Shown here: positions 1 through 7,870 of the stretch, piece by piece
How the letters are laid out: every line of letters starts with the position of its first letter
How positions within the stretch are numbered: the stretch's first letter is position 1
Source: Acidobacteriota bacterium
GTDB lineage: Bacteria > Acidobacteriota > Vicinamibacteria > Vicinamibacterales > UBA2999
Direction of reading: 5' to 3'
Length of the DNA: 46,107 nucleotides
NCBI GenBank assembly: GCA_020851565.1
Contig: JADZCN010000141.1
Coordinates: forward strand, 1-46,107
Notes under the pieces: generated by a model
What the model saw: the letters and a program-made list of their open reading frames with translations, nothing else
Database searches by the model: none
Told to the model about the DNA's origin: nothing
Program-made: the position numbers and the translations under genes

Positions 1-541
1 CCAGCGCCACGGCGGTCTTGCCGGTCTGGCGGTCGCCGATGATGAGCTCGCGCTGGCCGCGGCCGATGGGCACCATGCCGTCGATGGCCTTCAGCCCCGT
101 CTGCATCGGCTCGCGCACCGGCTGCCGGTCCACGACACCGGGCGCCAGCCGCTCGATCGGCGCGAACTGCTTGGTGAGGATGGGGCCCTTGCCGTCGATG
201 GGCTGCCCCAGGGCGTTCACCACGCGGCCCAGCATCTCCTCGCCCACGGGCACGGAGATGATGCGGCCGGTCCGCTTCACCGGGTCGCCCTCCTTAATCT
301 CCCGGTACTCGCCCAGGAGCACCGCGCCCACGCTGTCCTCTTCGAGGTTCAGCGCGATGCCGAAGACGCCGTGCGGGAACTCGAGCATCTCGCCCGCCAT
401 CGCGCGCTCGCAGCCGTGCAGCCGGGCGATACCGTCGCCCAGTGAGGTGACCGTGCCCACCTCGGCTACGTCCACGTCCACGGCGAAGCTGCCGATCTGG
501 TCCTTGATGATCTTGGAAATCTCGTCGGATCGAATGCTCAT
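1..541 (-). CDS. atpA: ATP synthase F1 subunit alpha, N-terminal part
   Basis: This is the first 180 codons of the F1 catalytic-core alpha subunit, cut off by the window edge. The N-terminus ([10 protein letters not shown]) and the following text match the family, and the last visible residues hold the P-loop GDRQTGKT (about residues 169-176), which binds the non-catalytic nucleotide. The start is ATG at 541, only 3 nt after the atpH stop, so the two genes are surely cotranscribed and perhaps translationally coupled. The protein works with beta, gamma, delta and epsilon in the cytoplasmic head of the enzyme. Confidence 0.96.
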   Translation of the reverse strand, partial: MSIRSDEISKIIKDQIGSFAVDVDVAEVGTVTSLGDGIARLHGCERAMAGEMLEFPHGVFGIALNLEEDSVGAVLLGEYREIKEGDPVKRTGRIISVPVGEEMLGRVVNALGQPIDGKGPILTKQFAPIERLAPGVVDRQPVREPMQTGLKAIDGMVPIGRGQRELIIGDRQTGKTAVAL

Positions 542-544
542 GGT

Positions 545-1090
545 TTAGCCCTGGGCGACCAGCTGGTCGCGCATCTTCTGCAATTGCGTCTTCACGCTGC
601 CGTCGTAGACCGTGCTCCCCACGCGCGCCACCACGCCGCCGAGCAGCGACGAATCCACCGAGACGCGCATGCTCACCTTCTTGCCGGTGGCCGCGGACAG
701 GCTGGCCTCGAGCACCTTCGTGGCGTCGGGCGACAGCGGTGCCGCGGTCGTGACGTCCGCCTGCACGATGTTCTGGTGGGCGAGCAGCCGCTCCTGGTAG
801 ACCTCGGCGATCTCGGGCAGCAGTTCCAGTCGGCGGCGTTCGGCGAGCAGCCCGACGAGCTTCGTCACCGGGGCGGCAGCCCCGAGCTTCGCGGCCACGG
901 CCACGATGATGTTGCGCCGTGCGGCCTCGGGCACGGCGCGGCTGGCGAGGACCTGCGCGAGCTCCGCGTTCTCCGCGATGGCGGAGACCACGGCCGCGAG
1001 ATCCTGGTCGACCTTGGCGATGTCCGATTCCTGCCGGGCGATGTCGAACAGCGCGCGCGCGTAGCGGGTGGCAGAGGTGCGGGTCGACAT
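545..1090 (-). CDS. atpH: ATP synthase F1 subunit delta
   Basis: The 181-residue product has the normal length and pattern of subunit delta (OSCP), the stalk protein that joins the top of the alpha3beta3 head to the b/b' stator. The N-terminus contains the conserved region around YARALFDIA (residues 10-18), and the C-terminal part has the family-typical LLGGVVARVGSTVYDGSVKT block. It lies directly after atpF, with the start ATG at 1090 just beside the atpF stop at 1092, and directly before atpA. Assignment is firm. Confidence 0.95.
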   Translation of the reverse strand: MSTRTSATRYARALFDIARQESDIAKVDQDLAAVVSAIAENAELAQVLASRAVPEAARRNIIVAVAAKLGAAAPVTKLVGLLAERRRLELLPEIAEVYQERLLAHQNIVQADVTTAAPLSPDATKVLEASLSAATGKKVSMRVSVDSSLLGGVVARVGSTVYDGSVKTQLQKMRDQLVAQG

Positions 1091-1091
1091 G

Positions 1092-1664
1092 TCAGTGCTT
1101 CACCTGCTCCAGGTATCGATCCACGAGCCGATCCTGATCGGCCGGCGTCATGCCCGAGGCGATGCGGTCGGTCGCGAGCTTCACCGCGAGGTTGGCGGCG
1201 TGCTCGGTGAGCGCCCGCTTCGCCAGCCGGACCTGGACGTCGATGTCGCGCCGCGCCTGGTCGAGGAGCCGATCGCGCTCGGCCGCGGCCTGTTCGGCGA
1301 TGCGCCGCTCCTCGGCGGCGATCTCCTCCTGGCCGCGCGTCCGGAGCGAGTCGATCTCACCCGGCAGCGCCTTGAGCTTCCGGTCGATCTCCTCGAGCTG
1401 CGCCGTCGCCGTGTTCTTGATGGCCGCTGCGTCCACCAGGTCCTTGCGGATGGACGCGCCGCGATCCTTCAGGTAGGTGCTGAGCGGCGCCTTGAGGAAG
1501 TAGTAGAGGACCCAGCACAGGATGGCGAAGTTCACCACCGGCCAGAAGAAGTCCATCAGGCTGGCTTCGTGGTGCTCGGCCTCCTCGGCCGCGGCCGCCA
1601 TCGCCGGCGCACTGGCCAGAGCCACCGCGGCGACCGCCACGGCGAAGCGACGCACTCTGTGCAT
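1092..1664 (-). CDS. atpF: ATP synthase Fo subunit b
   Basis: Subunit b of the peripheral stalk. From the chosen ATG the protein has an N-terminal signal-like stretch (MHRVRRFAVAVAAVALASAP), then the membrane segment around FFWPVVNFAILCWVLYYFL, then a long charged helix rich in Glu, Arg and Ala that would dimerise with b'. Longer in-frame starts exist at 1682 and 1709 but none has a clear ribosome binding site. I chose 1664 because the exported-type N-terminus resembles b subunits from several Gram-negative phyla. The start is uncertain and the identity is not. It sits between the b' gene and atpH. Confidence 0.88.
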   Translation of the reverse strand: MHRVRRFAVAVAAVALASAPAMAAAAEEAEHHEASLMDFFWPVVNFAILCWVLYYFLKAPLSTYLKDRGASIRKDLVDAAAIKNTATAQLEEIDRKLKALPGEIDSLRTRGQEEIAAEERRIAEQAAAERDRLLDQARRDIDVQVRLAKRALTEHAANLAVKLATDRIASGMTPADQDRLVDRYLEQVKH

Positions 1665-1725
1665 AAATTCACAAGCGCTCATGCGCGGTGCTGGCACAAC
1701 TCTCTCCATCGATAACCCGCTGATC

Positions 1726-2148
1726 TCAGGAAGCGCGACCCAGCACGCGCGTGACAATGGCGTCCGCCAATCCCGTCGCGTCGCGATCGAGGGCTGCTCG
1801 CGCATCGGCCGACTCCTGGCTCACCCGCGCGGTCGCGGCTCGGGCTTCGCGCTCGACGACGGCGCGCGTGTCCGCCAGCAGGGCGGCGCGCTTGTCGAGC
1901 GCCGCACGGCGAGTGTCGTCGATCTGCTTGTAGACCTCGGCGCGCGCCGCGTTCAGCTTCTGGTCGTACTCCGCCGCCGCGGCCGCGGCCTTCGTCGCGG
2001 CCGACTCCGCAAGCTCACGAGCGCCCCGCACCGCCATCGTCCGCTGGTCGATGACCTTCAGGATCGGCTGGAAGACGAGCGTGTTGAGGAGGGCGGTGCA
2101 GACCAGGAGGAAGAAAACGACCCACAGGGTTGAGATATCCGGGATCAT
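1726..2148 (-). CDS. ATP synthase Fo subunit b' (b-type stalk paralogue)
   Basis: A 140-residue protein with one N-terminal membrane segment (about residues 8-27, LWVVFFLLVCTALLNTLVF) followed by a long Ala/Arg/Glu coiled-coil helix, the architecture of Fo stalk subunits. As the gene before atpF it is best read as the b' partner of a b/b' heterodimer, as known from cyanobacteria, alphaproteobacteria and several other phyla. It is the first ATP synthase gene of this cluster; the a and c subunit genes (atpB, atpE), which usually precede it, are absent. Confidence 0.88.
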   Translation of the reverse strand: MIPDISTLWVVFFLLVCTALLNTLVFQPILKVIDQRTMAVRGARELAESAATKAAAAAAEYDQKLNAARAEVYKQIDDTRRAALDKRAALLADTRAVVEREARAATARVSQESADARAALDRDATGLADAIVTRVLGRAS

Positions 2149-2301
2149 GGCAAACGACTAAGGATATCACGGGTGGGAACGGCACGCCCGGCGCAACGCC
2201 CCGCCACTTCGGTCTCGTCGGGCCGGCGGGGTGCGAGCTCGCGATCGATCGGATCGATGCGCGTCGAGGCGCCGGGGTGGACCTGGTGATTCGTGTTTAG
2301 G
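2149..2301. other. intergenic region upstream of the ATP synthase cluster
   Basis: This gap of 153 bp between the selD stop and the b' start has no credible reading frame. It holds a local GATCGATCGGATCGAT-type palindromic stretch near 2243-2260. It is the likely site of the promoter for the ATP synthase genes if they are not transcribed through from parAB-selD, but I see no convincing -35/-10 pair. Confidence 0.4.
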
Positions 2302-3354
2302 TTAATCGACAGAAATTAGTGCGCCGTCGCGTGATGACTCAGCCACGCGACCGATGGCTCGGGCAGCGACACCGGCCTCGGTCATCGCACGGGTCATCGG
2401 CAACGCCGTCGCCCTATCCACGGCAATCAGCAGCCCCCCGGACGTTTGCGGATCGAACAACAGATCCTGCAGGTCCCGGTCGATCGAGTCGGCCATCCGA
2501 GTCCGCCCGGCAAAGTGCTGGCGGTTGGTGGCCATCCCGCCAGAGCGGCTGCGCGATACGAGCGGCATAACCCCTTCGAGAAGAGGCACTTCCGAGGCGA
2601 CAATCTCCAGGGTCACGGCGCTGGCCGAGGCCATCTCCGACGCGTGCCCGATGAGGCCGAAGCCGGTGATATCCGTGCAGGCGTGCGCGCCGCCGACGGC
2701 CGTCATAACTTCCGCGGCCACCTTGTTCAGGATGATCATCGACGCCACCGCGCGTTCCACGAGGTCCGCCGGGACCCGGCCCGACTTGATGGCCGTGCCC
2801 ACGATGCCGGTGCCGATGGGCTTGGTAAGGATCAGCGTGTCGCCGACCCGTGCGCCACCGTTCGTCAGGATGCGGCCCGGATCCACGGAGCCCGTGATGG
2901 CATAGCCGAACTTGATCTCGAGGTCCTGGATGGTGTGCCCGCCGAGGAGCGCCGTCCCGGCTTCCTGCAGCTTCTCGTATCCGCCGCGGAAGATCGCCGC
3001 GATGTCGGCCTGGTCCAGCCCCTCCTTCGGAAACGCGGCGATGGCCAGCGCCGTGCGCGGCTGGCCGCCCATCGCGTACACGTCGCTCACCGAGTTCGCC
3101 GCGGCAATTTGTCCGTAGAGATACGGGTCGTCCACGATGGGGGTGAAGAAGTCCACCGTCTGGACCAGCGCCGGCCCGCCCTCCCACGCGTACACACCTG
3201 CATCGTCCGCGGTCCTGAAGTCGACGAGGACACGGGGATCAGACGAGGGAGGTATGCCGCTCAGGACCTGAGCGAGCTCGCCAGCGGCGAGTTTGCTCGC
3301 TCAACCCGCGCAGCTGACCATCTCGGTCAGCCGCTTCTTTCCGAAGAGGTTCAC
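2302..3354 (-). CDS. selD: selenide, water dikinase with selenocysteine at codon 18
   Basis: SelD makes selenophosphate from selenide and ATP, the selenium donor for Sec-tRNA. Reading from the obvious open frame would start at GTG 3195 and lack the catalytic N-terminus. In the same frame, upstream codons run to GTG 3354 with one TGA at 3303-3301. With that TGA read as Sec the protein is 350 residues and contains RLTEMV followed by CAGUASKL (15-22). Sec18 and Lys21 have the same spacing as the catalytic Cys17 and Lys20 of the E. coli enzyme (GAGCGCK). The downstream TDFFxPIVDDP-like block (VDFFTPIVDDP), the DVYAMGG motif and the GHTIQD region are typical. The start is supported by AGAGG 8 nt upstream and a stop codon just before it. 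A hairpin follows the TGA. It lies between parB and the ATP synthase genes. Confidence 0.93.
3269..3303 (-). promoter_or_regulatory. putative bacterial SECIS element in selD
   Basis: Beginning with the TGA itself, the mRNA can fold into a lower stem of 9 perfect pairs (TGAGCGAGC with GCTCGCTCA), a 4-nt bulge on the 5' side (AAAC), an upper stem of 5 perfect pairs (TCGCC with GGCGA) and a GCT apical loop. The loop starts 15 nt after the TGA and begins with G. This agrees with the known rule that bacterial SECIS hairpins lie directly 3' of the UGA with a small, G-containing apical loop recognised by SelB. Folding was done by eye. Confidence 0.72.
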
Positions 3355-3370
3355 CGGTCAATCCTCTCAC

Positions 3371-3516
3371 ACGCGAAGAGAGACCACGAAGGCACGACGG
3401 GAATCACGAAGATCACGAAGTCCACCATGATCGATCTGCGCCAGTCTCTTCGGTCGACACGCGCAGTCGAGAAGATGTCTTCGTGCTGTCTTCGTCTCCT
3501 TCGTGACTTCGTGGTC
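3371..3516. repeat. inverted arms of a CACGAAG-type short repeat
   Basis: The parB-selD gap (3355-3526) is filled by a degenerate repeat of CACGAAG in the left arm (about 3371-3421) and its complement CTTCGTG in the right arm (about 3477-3516), separated by roughly 55 bp. The two arms could form a large imperfect hairpin in DNA or RNA. The same unit in the same arm-loop-arm layout recurs at 35736-35894. The element lies in the transcript between parB and selD and so could attenuate or stabilise it. Confidence 0.7.
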
Positions 3517-3526
3517 GCCGTTTGTA

Positions 3527-4417
3527 CTACTTCCGCTCGGTCAGGTATTCGTACAGGCGCTGGAGCTCTTCCTCGTTGGCGAAGGCGATCTCCAGCATGC
3601 CACCCTTGCGTTTGCGGTGGATGTTCACAGGCGTGCCGAGCGCAAGGCGGAGCTGCTCTTCGGCCGCGCGGGTGTGCACGTCCTTCTGCGGCGCTTTCTC
3701 GTGGGCGGGCTTCGGCGCGCTCACCTCGCGCTTCACGAGGGCCTCGGTCTCGCGCGCGGAGAGCCCACGCGAGATCACCTCGCGCGCGAGGCGTCGCTGG
3801 TCGTCCGCCGACGCGAGCGACAGCAGCGCACGGGCGTGCCCCATGGCCAGCTCCCCCGAGGCGACGTTGCCGCGGACTTCGTCCGGCAGCTTCAGCAGGC
3901 GCAGCACGTTCGCCACGGTCGCGCGGTCCTTCCCCACGCGGGCCGCGATGTCTTCCTGTCGCAGCGCGAATTCCTCCACGAGGCGCTGGTAGGCCGTCGC
4001 CTCCTCAATGGGGTTCAGGTTCTCACGCTGGATGTTCTCGATGAGCGCCATCTCGAGCTGCTGGCGATGATCGCTGTCGGCCACGTCCTTGATGACGACC
4101 GGCACGCGAAGCAGTCCCGCGCGCTGGGCCGCGCGCCAGCGCCGCTCGCCGGCGATGATCTGGTAGCGCTGCCGCTCCATGCCCGCGCCCGGCGGGAGCC
4201 GCCTGACGATGATGGGCTGGATGATGCCATTGGTGGAGATGGACTGCGCGAGCTCGGCGAGGCGCGCGTCGTCGTACTGCGTACGCGGCTGGTACTCGTT
4301 CGCCTCGAGCAGGTCGATGTCCACTTCGAGCGAGGTGCGCGGCGGTTCGAGCCCCGCCGTCACGTCGGGAATGAGCGCGCTGAGGCCCTTGCCGAGGGCT
4401 GGCTTCTTGTCCACCAT
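3527..4417 (-). CDS. parB: chromosome partitioning protein ParB
   Basis: ParB binds parS sites, spreads as a CTP-dependent clamp and works with ParA to separate origins. The protein (296 residues from ATG 4417; a GTG one codon earlier is possible) shows an N-terminal KPALGKGLSALIP patch that contacts ParA, the CTPase/clamp motifs around NEYQPR and GERRWRA, the ENIQRENLNPIEEA block, a helix-turn-helix segment (EDIAARVGKDRATVANVLRLL) and a C-terminal dimer domain. The ATG shares its A with the TGA of parA, so the pair is coupled. Cognate parS sites lie at 5225 and 7096. Confidence 0.96.
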   Translation of the reverse strand: MVDKKPALGKGLSALIPDVTAGLEPPRTSLEVDIDLLEANEYQPRTQYDDARLAELAQSISTNGIIQPIIVRRLPPGAGMERQRYQIIAGERRWRAAQRAGLLRVPVVIKDVADSDHRQQLEMALIENIQRENLNPIEEATAYQRLVEEFALRQEDIAARVGKDRATVANVLRLLKLPDEVRGNVASGELAMGHARALLSLASADDQRRLAREVISRGLSARETEALVKREVSAPKPAHEKAPQKDVHTRAAEEQLRLALGTPVNIHRKRKGGMLEIAFANEEELQRLYEYLTERK

Positions 4418-5196
4418 CACACCGCCTGTTGTCGTCGTCTGAATTCCTCGGCGAAGGCCGAGTACGCTTCGGCGCCGCGCGACCTGGCGTCGTAGGCGAG
4501 GACCGGGACGCCATGACTTGGCGCCTCTGCCAGCCGCACGTTGCGCGGGATCACGGTGCCGTACACCTTCTCCTTGAAGAACTCCCGCACGTCGCGCGCG
4601 ACCTGCTGCCCGAGGTTGGTGCGCTCGTCGCTCATCGTGAGCAGCACGCCCTCGATGTCGAGTGTGGGATTGAGTCCGGCGCGCACGCGGCGCATCGTCC
4701 CGACGAGATCGGCAAGGCCTTCGAGGGCGAAGTACTCGCAGTGCAGCGGGATGAGCACGCGGTCCGCGGCGACGAGCGCGTTCAACGTCAGGAGACCAAG
4801 GGACGGCGGGCTGTCCACGAGGATCGTGTCGAACTCGAGCCTGAGCAGCTCGAGGACGTCGCGCAGCCGCCGCTCACGGTTGGGAAGGCCGATCAGCTCG
4901 ATTTCGGCGCCGGCGAGCTCTCGGGAGGCCGGGATGAGGAAGAGGCGCTCAGTGGACGTGGGGACGATGAAGTCCCTGGCGGGCCTTGGGGGCTCGGTGT
5001 GGGTGAGGGCGTCGTAGACGGTGCCGCCGGGCGCGGAGGCGCCCTTGCAGCCGACGCCGCTGGTGGCATTGGCCTGGGGGTCCATGTCGACGAGCAGGAC
5101 GCGCTGGCCTGCGGCGGCGAGTCCGGCGCCGAGGTTGATGACGGTTGTGGTCTTGCCAACCCCGCCCTTCTGGTTGGTGACGGCGATGATGCTCAT
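4417..5196 (-). CDS. parA: chromosome partitioning ATPase ParA (Soj)
   Basis: A deviant-Walker ATPase of 259 residues that drives origin segregation with ParB. The N-terminus reads MSIIAVTNQKGGVGKTTT, with the signature KGGVGKTT (10-17), and later VDMDPQANAT and the VDSPPSLG Walker B region are all present. It is the short chromosomal type, without the extra N-terminal DNA-binding domain found in many plasmid ParAs. It follows rsmG after a 61-bp gap that holds a parS site and overlaps parB by one base. Confidence 0.96.
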   Translation of the reverse strand: MSIIAVTNQKGGVGKTTTVINLGAGLAAAGQRVLLVDMDPQANATSGVGCKGASAPGGTVYDALTHTEPPRPARDFIVPTSTERLFLIPASRELAGAEIELIGLPNRERRLRDVLELLRLEFDTILVDSPPSLGLLTLNALVAADRVLIPLHCEYFALEGLADLVGTMRRVRAGLNPTLDIEGVLLTMSDERTNLGQQVARDVREFFKEKVYGTVIPRNVRLAEAPSHGVPVLAYDARSRGAEAYSAFAEEFRRRQQAV

Positions 5197-5224
5197 TTAT
5201 CTCAAACGACCTGAAACAACCAAG

Positions 5225-5240
5225 TGTTCCACGTGGAACG
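5225..5240. promoter_or_regulatory. parS site upstream of parA
   Basis: The sequence TGTTCCACGTGGAACG contains the perfect 14-bp palindrome GTTCCACGTGGAAC, a close variant of the widely conserved parS consensus (TGTTTCACGTGAAACA). It lies between rsmG and parA, the classic location for a ParB-binding centromere and a possible autoregulatory point of parAB. Confidence 0.9.
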
Positions 5241-5257
5241 CCGGTTGGCTTCTATTC

Positions 5258-5920
5258 TCACCCGATTCGGACCTTTTCGAGCACGACTAAACGGCTCCTG
5301 AGGGCTTCGAGCAGGGGGAATGTGGCCTTCCACATGAGGGGAGGGGTGGCTGATTCGGCAAGATCGCCTCCGCCGGGACCTCGGAAGAGGAACATCTGGC
5401 CGCCAGGCTTCAGAAACGCCTGGAGGGTCATCAGCACGCGGGGTTCGATGCGCACCGCGCGAACTGTAATCACGTCGGCCGACTCGTGGAGGTCCGGACG
5501 GGAGAGAAGTTCTTCGAATCGCGCGGTCTCGACCACCACGTCGGTCAGCGCCAGATCCCGAACGGCCTCGCGCAGAAACACAGCCTTCCTGGTCTTCACC
5601 TCAACCATCCGGAGGTGGAGGTGAGGTGCCGCCAGTTTGAGCGGGATGGCAGGGGATCCGCCACCCGAGCCGGCGTCCAGTAATTGTCTGGCGTCGGGAG
5701 GAAGGTACTTGGCGGCCGCTACGGGCTCCAGCAGCAGCCGATCCACGGCCTCGTCCTCTCCACCGGGGGCCAGTTTGAAGGCCGTCAGATTGACCTTGGC
5801 ATTCCATCGAGCCAGCAACTGGTAATACTGCTCGAGGCCCTGGAGCAGCTCGGGACCGATCGTGAGGTTGGCGTGCCTGGCCCGGCGGCGCACACGCTCG
5901 CGAAACTCACGCCCGCTCAT
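5258..5920 (-). CDS. rsmG: 16S rRNA (guanine-527-N7)-methyltransferase
   Basis: RsmG (GidB) methylates G527 of 16S rRNA using S-adenosylmethionine. From ATG 5920 the protein has 220 residues with the family features: an N-terminal helical part ([22 protein letters not shown]), the SAM-binding loop [15 protein letters not shown] and the conserved [14 protein letters not shown] and VITVRAV segments. A longer frame to 6109 has no homologous look and would run deep into mnmG. The start overlaps the end of mnmG by 14 bp, the usual mnmG-rsmG-parA-parB order. Confidence 0.94.
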   Translation of the reverse strand: MSGREFRERVRRRARHANLTIGPELLQGLEQYYQLLARWNAKVNLTAFKLAPGGEDEAVDRLLLEPVAAAKYLPPDARQLLDAGSGGGSPAIPLKLAAPHLHLRMVEVKTRKAVFLREAVRDLALTDVVVETARFEELLSRPDLHESADVITVRAVRIEPRVLMTLQAFLKPGGQMFLFRGPGGGDLAESATPPLMWKATFPLLEALRSRLVVLEKVRIG

Positions 5921-7760
5921 CGACGTGTCGCTCCACGTAAGCGCCAACGACGGCGACGGCAGCAGGCGTAACCCCGGGGATCCGCAGGGCCTGTCCAAGT
6001 GTCGCAGGCCGAACTTCCTCCAAACGATGAACCATCTCGGTGGAAAGCCCTGGCACGCGGCGGTAAGAGAACTCCCCTGGAATTCGGCGGGACTCCTGGC
6101 GTTTCGCACGCTCCACCGACTGCTGCTGACGCATGAGGTATCCCTCGAACTTCAGTGCGGTTTCTACCGAAGCAATGTCAACTGCAGCCCCCGTCGGGGA
6201 GATATCCAGCTGGACCGATCCGTCGTCCAGGAGGGATTCCAGTCTCACTGCCGGCTGGCGAAGCGCCAAAGCAGCCAGCTGGCGACCCTTTGGCGTACGT
6301 ATCGTGGCAGCTCTCAAGCGGTCGACGTTCCGGTTGTACCGCTCCCTTCGCTCTACGAATCGCTCCCAGTCATCGTCTGCGACCAAACCCGCGTCCCGTC
6401 CTATCTCGGTCAACCTCAGATCGGCGTTATCGATGCGAAGCAGCAGCCGGAACTCCGCTCGCGAGGTGAACATCCGGTAAGGCTCCAGACAGCCTTTCGT
6501 GACGAGGTCGTCAACCATGATGCCGATGTATGCCTGGTCCCGCCGTAGAACCACCGGCGTGCGGCCCATCGCCCTCCGCCCGGCGTTTGCCCCCGCCAGC
6601 AGGCCCTGGCCAGCTGCCTCCTCATATCCGGACGTTCCATTGATCTGGCCAGCCAGAAACATGCCCGGGAGGCGTTTAGCCTCCAGAGAGGGCCCAAGCT
6701 CCGTCGGTTGGACGAAGTCGTACTCGATGGCATACCCGGGTCGGAGGATCCGCGCCTTCTCCAAGCCCGGCAGAGCGTGGACCAGGCGCTCCTGTACCTC
6801 GACCGGCAAGCTCATCGAGTAGCCGTTGACGTAGATCGATCGGGAATCGACACCTTCTGGCTCGAGGAACAACTGATGGCGCTCCCGATCCGGGAAGCGC
6901 ATCACCTTGTCCTCCAGCGAAGGGCAGTATCGTGGACCCACTCCTTTGATCTGCCCATTGAAAAGCGGAGATTGTCCGATATGTGAGCGGACCAGATCGT
7001 GTGCCTGCTGGTTCGTGTGAAGCAGCCAGCAGGCAATCCGATTCCTTGGCGGCGTCACGGTCGCATAGGAAAACGGCACCGGAAGCGGATCCCCATGTTC
7101 CACGTGGAACACGCCCGACCGCATCCCACCATCGAAGTCAATTGACTCCGCGTCCAGACGCGGGGGAGTCCCCGTCTTCAGTCGACCCGTCCTGAAGCCG
7201 AAGCTCTTCAGCGACTCAGCCAGCTCGCGGCTCGGGGGTTCATCCGCTCGCCCGGCGGGCCGTTGCTCCGGTCCGACGTGGACCAGCCCGTTCAGAAAGG
7301 TACCCGTGGTAACGACCAATGCCCGGCAACCAAGCTGACGGCCGTCCTCAAGGGCCAGGCCCGACACCTCACCGCCAGCGGTAAGAATCCGGCCCGCCCG
7401 ACCCTCAATCCACTCGATGCCTTGTTGCTGCTCTATCTCACGTCTAACCCATTGACCATAAAGAACTTTGTCAGCCTGGGCCCGTGGAGACCACACAGCC
7501 GGGCCACGGCTGCGATTCAGCAGCTTGAACTGGATCCCGGTCGCGTCGATGGCTCGACCCATCAGCCCGCCAAGCGCATCGATCTCCCGGACGAGGTGCC
7601 CTTTCGCGGTTCCTCCGATGGCCGGATTGCACGGCATGTGGGCGACTGTCTCTTTCGTCAACGTGCAGAGCCCCACATGGCAGCCCATCCGCGCCGCCAC
7701 CCAGGCCGCCTCGACGCCCGCATGACCGGCGCCGATCACAATTACATCGAATCTGGTCAT
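5907..7760 (-). CDS. mnmG: tRNA uridine-5-carboxymethylaminomethyl modification enzyme MnmG
   Basis: MnmG (GidA) is the FAD-dependent partner of MnmE that modifies the wobble uridine of several tRNAs. The 617-residue protein begins [19 protein letters not shown], with the FAD dinucleotide fold GAGHAG (10-15), and contains [24 protein letters not shown] and the [12 protein letters not shown] block. The C-terminus carries the MnmE/tRNA-binding helical domain. The codons for VFHVEHG contain a perfect parS site. The start ATG 7760 has no strong Shine-Dalgarno sequence. Confidence 0.96.
   Translation of the reverse strand: MTRFDVIVIGAGHAGVEAAWVAARMGCHVGLCTLTKETVAHMPCNPAIGGTAKGHLVREIDALGGLMGRAIDATGIQFKLLNRSRGPAVWSPRAQADKVLYGQWVRREIEQQQGIEWIEGRAGRILTAGGEVSGLALEDGRQLGCRALVVTTGTFLNGLVHVGPEQRPAGRADEPPSRELAESLKSFGFRTGRLKTGTPPRLDAESIDFDGGMRSGVFHVEHGDPLPVPFSYATVTPPRNRIACWLLHTNQQAHDLVRSHIGQSPLFNGQIKGVGPRYCPSLEDKVMRFPDRERHQLFLEPEGVDSRSIYVNGYSMSLPVEVQERLVHALPGLEKARILRPGYAIEYDFVQPTELGPSLEAKRLPGMFLAGQINGTSGYEEAAGQGLLAGANAGRRAMGRTPVVLRRDQAYIGIMVDDLVTKGCLEPYRMFTSRAEFRLLLRIDNADLRLTEIGRDAGLVADDDWERFVERRERYNRNVDRLRAATIRTPKGRQLAALALRQPAVRLESLLDDGSVQLDISPTGAAVDIASVETALKFEGYLMRQQQSVERAKRQESRRIPGEFSYRRVPGLSTEMVHRLEEVRPATLGQALRIPGVTPAAVAVVGAYVERHVDERA
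7096..7111. promoter_or_regulatory. parS site inside mnmG
   Basis: TGTTCCACGTGGAACA is a perfect 16-bp palindrome and matches the parS consensus with two symmetric changes. It is embedded in the mnmG coding sequence, where it encodes part of the VFHVEHG segment. An intragenic parS at this place in mnmG/gidA is known from several bacteria. Confidence 0.93.
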
Positions 7761-7870
7761 GTATCTATGATTTAAGATTCGTAAAAGGGATTGTCTGAAA
7801 GATCGCCACACGCTACCACACGGCCGCCAGATGCGTAGCTGCCGCAAGACACGAGGTGTTCGTGCCCGGC

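Noticed and set aside
2302..3195. SelD as a shorter protein starting at GTG 3195
   Set aside because: This form lacks the catalytic Cys/Sec and Lys, while the in-frame upstream part carries them with a ribosome binding site.
3371..3516. CRISPR array
   Set aside because: Units are short, degenerate and in inverted arms, without regular spacers or cas genes.
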